In this document: positions 61,172 to 64,000 of the stretch, piece after piece
Position numbering within the stretch: position 1 is the stretch's first letter
Layout of the letters: each line of letters begins with the position of its first letter
Origin: Phycisphaeraceae bacterium
GTDB lineage: Bacteria > Planctomycetota > Phycisphaerae > Phycisphaerales > UBA1924
NCBI GenBank assembly: GCA_019636565.1
Contig: JAHBXG010000002.1
Span: forward strand, 62,001 to 126,000
Reading direction: 5' to 3'
DNA: 64,000 nucleotides
Made by a program: the position numbers and the translations under genes
Notes under the pieces: model-generated
The model's input: the letters and a program-made list of their open reading frames with translations, nothing else
Told to the model about the DNA's origin: nothing
Database searches by the model: none

Positions 61172-63055
61172 TCAGGCCGGGGGCAGCGGGCCACGGACGG
61201 CGGTTTCAAGGTCGGAGGGCTTGAAGAAGCTATTGAAATAGATCGGCCGCTCCAAGCCTGGACGGAAGACGGCAACCAGCGGGATGCCGCCGCCACCTGA
61301 AATCTCACGCACGAGCCCCCACCCTTGACTCTCGCCGGCGCTGGTCAGGTCGATCTTCATGGGAACAACGTCGCGTGCGTTGAGCAGACCGACGCCGGTT
61401 TCGCTCAGCAGCACGTTCCGCTCGATGACGTGGCAGTTTGTGCACCATTTCGCCGTAAAATCGACGACAACGATTTTGCCCGCCTTGAGAGCGACATCGA
61501 TCTGCTTGCGCACATCGGCTTCGGGCACATTGACAAACTTCGTCCAAGAGACCGGACCTTCGGATGTAAGCGCCCGAGTGGTCCAGACGGTGATGCCGAT
61601 CCAGGCGAGCGCCAGCACGGTCACGATTGCCTTCGCATTTTTCGTACGGAGCATTTTCCAGCCGCCCACGATCGCCCAAAGCCCTCCGAGCACAGCGACA
61701 GCGCCAACGACGAACCATGGCCACTTCTCGCTCGTGAGGTTCGAGAGCAGAAACGCCGCTACTGCGAGCATCAGGATGCCGAGCACTTGCTTGAGCAGTT
61801 CGCCACCCGGCCCGGCCTTGGGTAGGCGATCGATCAGCCGCGGAAAGGCGATGAGAACCGCGTACGGCAACGCCATCCCCGCTCCCATGACTACGAACGT
61901 CACCAAGCCCATCCACGGTGGCTGAGTCGCTGCCCATGCGATCGTCGCGCCCAGCAACGGACCAGTGCACGGCGTCGAGAGCACGGCCGTCAACGCGCCG
62001 AGCAGAAAGTTTCCGAGCACGGTGTCGTGGCTCGGATTCAGCATGTACACAGACTGGGGCAATTGCAGCGTAAACAGCCCGATCATCCCCAAACCCATGA
62101 CGCCGACGATCGTCGCCATGATGATCGTGAACCAGCGGCTGGTGAATACCTGCCCCCAATCCTGCTTCTGGCCACCAGTCACGATCCCGAAGATCAGGAG
62201 CCCGAGCACGAGAAACGTCGCCACGATTCCGATGCAGTAGACCGCACCAAAGAGGGCCAGTTTCCCGGGGTGACCCGCCTGCTGCTGGAGCGAGAGAATC
62301 TTGATCGGGATGACCGGCAGCACACAGGGTGTCAGATTGAGCAGGAAGCCGGCAACCAGAGCGATCAGCAGAATGACAACCGACTGGTCGCGTCCCAACG
62401 AGAATTCATAACCAAAGAAATCGAAGCGGCTCCGTGCTGGAGAAGGTGCCGCGGTCGCTCCGGCATTCATCCGCGAATAGACGCTCGGATCGAAAGCCGC
62501 AAAGAGATCCGATGCGCCTCCGCCCGTGTTTGCCGTCTGCCCAAGCGGCTTGACGTCCAACGCCACTTCCAGCGTCACATCCTCCGGCATCAAGCACTGA
62601 GACTCGTCGCACGCCTGAATCTTGACGATCAGCGGAACTTTGACAACGCCGAGCGGAAAATCCGCGCTCAATTGCAGGGGCACGAAGGCGACGGCCTTTC
62701 CGGCGAAGAACTCCATTTCCAAAGGCTTGCCGGTCAATCTCACGGTCATGGAAACCGGGTTGGGCCACTGGATGGGGCCGACTTTCATCCCCTTGGGCGC
62801 GACAGCCTCGATCTGCGTCTCGATGAGAGCCAGATCATTGAGTTCATCGGGCAACTTCGGATCGTTGGTTTGCGTGTGCCAGCCTTTGGCATGATCCAAT
62901 ATCACCGCGATCGCCAACTGCCCGCCGGGGGCCACAACTGCTGTCTGGGCTTCCGCCGTTACCGTCACCTTGGCCGACGACCCAAACTGAGCGAAGGCCA
63001 CGCGGGAAAGCGCCGCCGCGGCAAGCAATGCAAACAACCATGCCGATAGTCTCAT
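61172..63055 (-). CDS. DsbD-like thiol:disulfide interchange protein
   Basis: A 627-residue membrane protein in three parts. A signal peptide (to about residue 23) and periplasmic DsbD-alpha-like domain come first, with a Cys pair in KIQACDESQCLMPEDV (about 143-148). Then eight or so transmembrane helices (about 215-500), with the cysteines NLTPCVLPVIPIKIL and STPCTGPLLGA. The C-terminal thioredoxin-like domain has AKWCTNCHVIERN (about 536-539). It moves electrons from cytoplasmic thioredoxin to periplasmic proteins. The start is the ATG behind GGAAAC. A tRNA-Gly lies downstream. Confidence 0.94.
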   Translation of the reverse strand: MRLSAWLFALLAAAALSRVAFAQFGSSAKVTVTAEAQTAVVAPGGQLAIAVILDHAKGWHTQTNDPKLPDELNDLALIETQIEAVAPKGMKVGPIQWPNPVSMTVRLTGKPLEMEFFAGKAVAFVPLQLSADFPLGVVKVPLIVKIQACDESQCLMPEDVTLEVALDVKPLGQTANTGGGASDLFAAFDPSVYSRMNAGATAAPSPARSRFDFFGYEFSLGRDQSVVILLIALVAGFLLNLTPCVLPVIPIKILSLQQQAGHPGKLALFGAVYCIGIVATFLVLGLLIFGIVTGGQKQDWGQVFTSRWFTIIMATIVGVMGLGMIGLFTLQLPQSVYMLNPSHDTVLGNFLLGALTAVLSTPCTGPLLGATIAWAATQPPWMGLVTFVVMGAGMALPYAVLIAFPRLIDRLPKAGPGGELLKQVLGILMLAVAAFLLSNLTSEKWPWFVVGAVAVLGGLWAIVGGWKMLRTKNAKAIVTVLALAWIGITVWTTRALTSEGPVSWTKFVNVPEADVRKQIDVALKAGKIVVVDFTAKWCTNCHVIERNVLLSETGVGLLNARDVVPMKIDLTSAGESQGWGLVREISGGGGIPLVAVFRPGLERPIYFNSFFKPSDLETAVRGPLPPA

Positions 63056-63224
63056 TCGAACTGTTTCCTTCCCGCAGGGGCTCACCGGCCCAAGTATCCC
63101 GTCCTGATCGGCGCTTCATCGTTCAAGGCTGCACCAGACGCCGGTCGATGATTGGATGCCGTTGTTCGCGTCCCGTTCCCCCTTCGTCACCCGTTCCTGA
63201 ACCTCCCCGCCCTACGGAGTCGAG

Positions 63225-64000
63225 ATGGCCGATGTTCTGAACCAAAGCGAGGTGGATGCCCTGCTCGCGGCGGTTGACACTGGCACGGTCGAGCAGGAGC
63301 AGCGCTCGGTCACCATCTTTAGCCGCCACCGTGATTCGACCGAAGGGCTCGAGGTCAAGGCGTACGACTTCAAGCGCCCGGAGCGCGTCAGCAAAGACCA
63401 GATGCGTTCTCTCCAGACGCTCCATGAAAGTTTCGCGCGAAACTTCGGCGCGTCGCTCTCGGGCTTCCTGCGAACCATCGTTGAAGTCAAAGTCGCGACG
63501 TGCGAGCAGATGACCTATTCCGAGTTCATCGCCGGGTTGCCCAACCCGACCAGTTTCAATCTCATCAAGGCCGATGCGCTCGAAGGACAGATCTGCCTCG
63601 AGATCAGCCCGCTCATCATCTACCCGATCATCGATCGCCTGCTCGGCGGCACCAGCCACGATCTCTTCATCCCACAGCGCCCGCTGACGCTCATCGAAAC
63701 ACGCCTCATCAGCAACGTCACCACCCGCGGCCTCGCCACGCTTTCCGAAGCGTGGAGTTCGGTCAAGAAGATGACATTCTCGATCGCGGCCACCGAGAGC
63801 AATCCGCAGCTGGTGCAGATCGTGCCGCCCAACGAGGTCGTCGTGGTCATCGGTTTCGAACTGAAAATGAGCAACCGCGCCGGCACGATGAATCTCTGCA
63901 TCCCCTACAACGTCATCGAACCGGTGATGGAAGAACTCAGCGCCCAGAGCTGGTTCACCTCCTCCAAGAATCAGAAGTCTTCTGAGATCGAGCGGACCGT
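63225..64000 (+). CDS. fliM: Flagellar motor switch protein FliM, 3' end outside window
   Basis: The first 258 codons of FliM. The N-terminal CheY-binding helix is unusually clear: LNQSEVDALLAAVDTG. It is followed by YDFKRPERVSKDQMRSLQTLHESFARNFGASLS and the middle domain with TYSEFIAGLPNPTSF and IDRLLGGTS. FliM forms the C-ring that sets the direction of motor rotation. The frame runs off the right edge, so the C-terminal SpoA (FliN-like) domain is not seen. The start is the ATG behind GGAG. It suggests a motile cell and possibly a flagellar operon to the right. Confidence 0.95.
   Translation, partial: MADVLNQSEVDALLAAVDTGTVEQEQRSVTIFSRHRDSTEGLEVKAYDFKRPERVSKDQMRSLQTLHESFARNFGASLSGFLRTIVEVKVATCEQMTYSEFIAGLPNPTSFNLIKADALEGQICLEISPLIIYPIIDRLLGGTSHDLFIPQRPLTLIETRLISNVTTRGLATLSEAWSSVKKMTFSIAATESNPQLVQIVPPNEVVVVIGFELKMSNRAGTMNLCIPYNVIEPVMEELSAQSWFTSSKNQKSSEIERT

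Overview
The window is GC-rich bacterial chromosome that most resembles a planctomycete of the Phycisphaerae/Phycisphaerales type. The clues are three secreted proteins with PEP-CTERM-like tails of the form PAPG/PTPG - hydrophobic stretch - RRRR, three secreted proteins ending in the paired 'DLNGDGFVDDADFVLF' dockerin-like module closed by a terminal CP, a flagellar fliM, and hpnCDE squalene genes. This placement is inference; there is no rRNA here. Coding density is high and nearly all genes belong to known families. No phage, insertion sequence, CRISPR array or replication origin was found.

Layout. 1-10.7 kb: the end of a large WD40 protein, a small channel-like membrane protein, a membrane-anchored 2-hydroxyacid dehydrogenase, two paralogous small unknown proteins, a PEP-CTERM protein, an OsmC protein, an alpha/beta hydrolase, a DUF2934 protein, a nuclease-like EEP protein and three lipoproteins. 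10.7-15.5 kb: hpnC-hpnD-hpnE (farnesyl diphosphate to squalene) divergent from ispH, which makes the isoprenoid precursors. 15.6-22.2 kb: a GT2 glycosyltransferase, then a translationally coupled chain rlmN - YwaF-like membrane protein - WecA/MraY-like transferase - O-antigen-ligase-like polymerase. 22.3-31.9 kb: fusA behind a long leader, a pseudokinase, a His/Lys-repeat secreted peptide, HPPD, a DUF4160/DUF2442 pair with the first gene broken by an in-frame stop, RarD, a secreted fibre-like protein, an MTA/SAH nucleosidase and a DUF985 cupin.

31.9-43.1 kb: CHAD protein, outer-membrane transporter-like protein, lipoprotein amidase, DAACS symporter, PDH E1-alpha, ApaG, a large S41 protease, two tandem PEP-CTERM paralogues and tRNA-Val(CAC). 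43.2-45.3 kb: a heme oxygenase with a Fur-like operator candidate, and a GT87 glycosyltransferase. 45.3-52.3 kb: an arginine block read leftward as DUF3467 - argC - argB - argF - argG - argH. Its argG-argH gap (about 870 bp) is filled with structured repeats, and its argF-argG gap holds a long inverted repeat. 52.4-60.9 kb: Ppx/GppA phosphatase, FkbM methyltransferase, and three consecutive secreted dockerin-tailed proteins (M14 carboxypeptidase, matrixin-like metallopeptidase with PKD domain, FG-GAP propeller). 60.9-64 kb: tRNA-Gly(GCC), a DsbD-like thiol-disulfide protein and the start of fliM.

The items most worth a second look are the hairpin/GA-tract repeat array between argG and argH, the interrupted DUF4160/DUF2442 pair, the pseudokinase, the two-member small-protein family at 3.6 and 5.5 kb, and the trio of dockerin-tailed secreted proteins.
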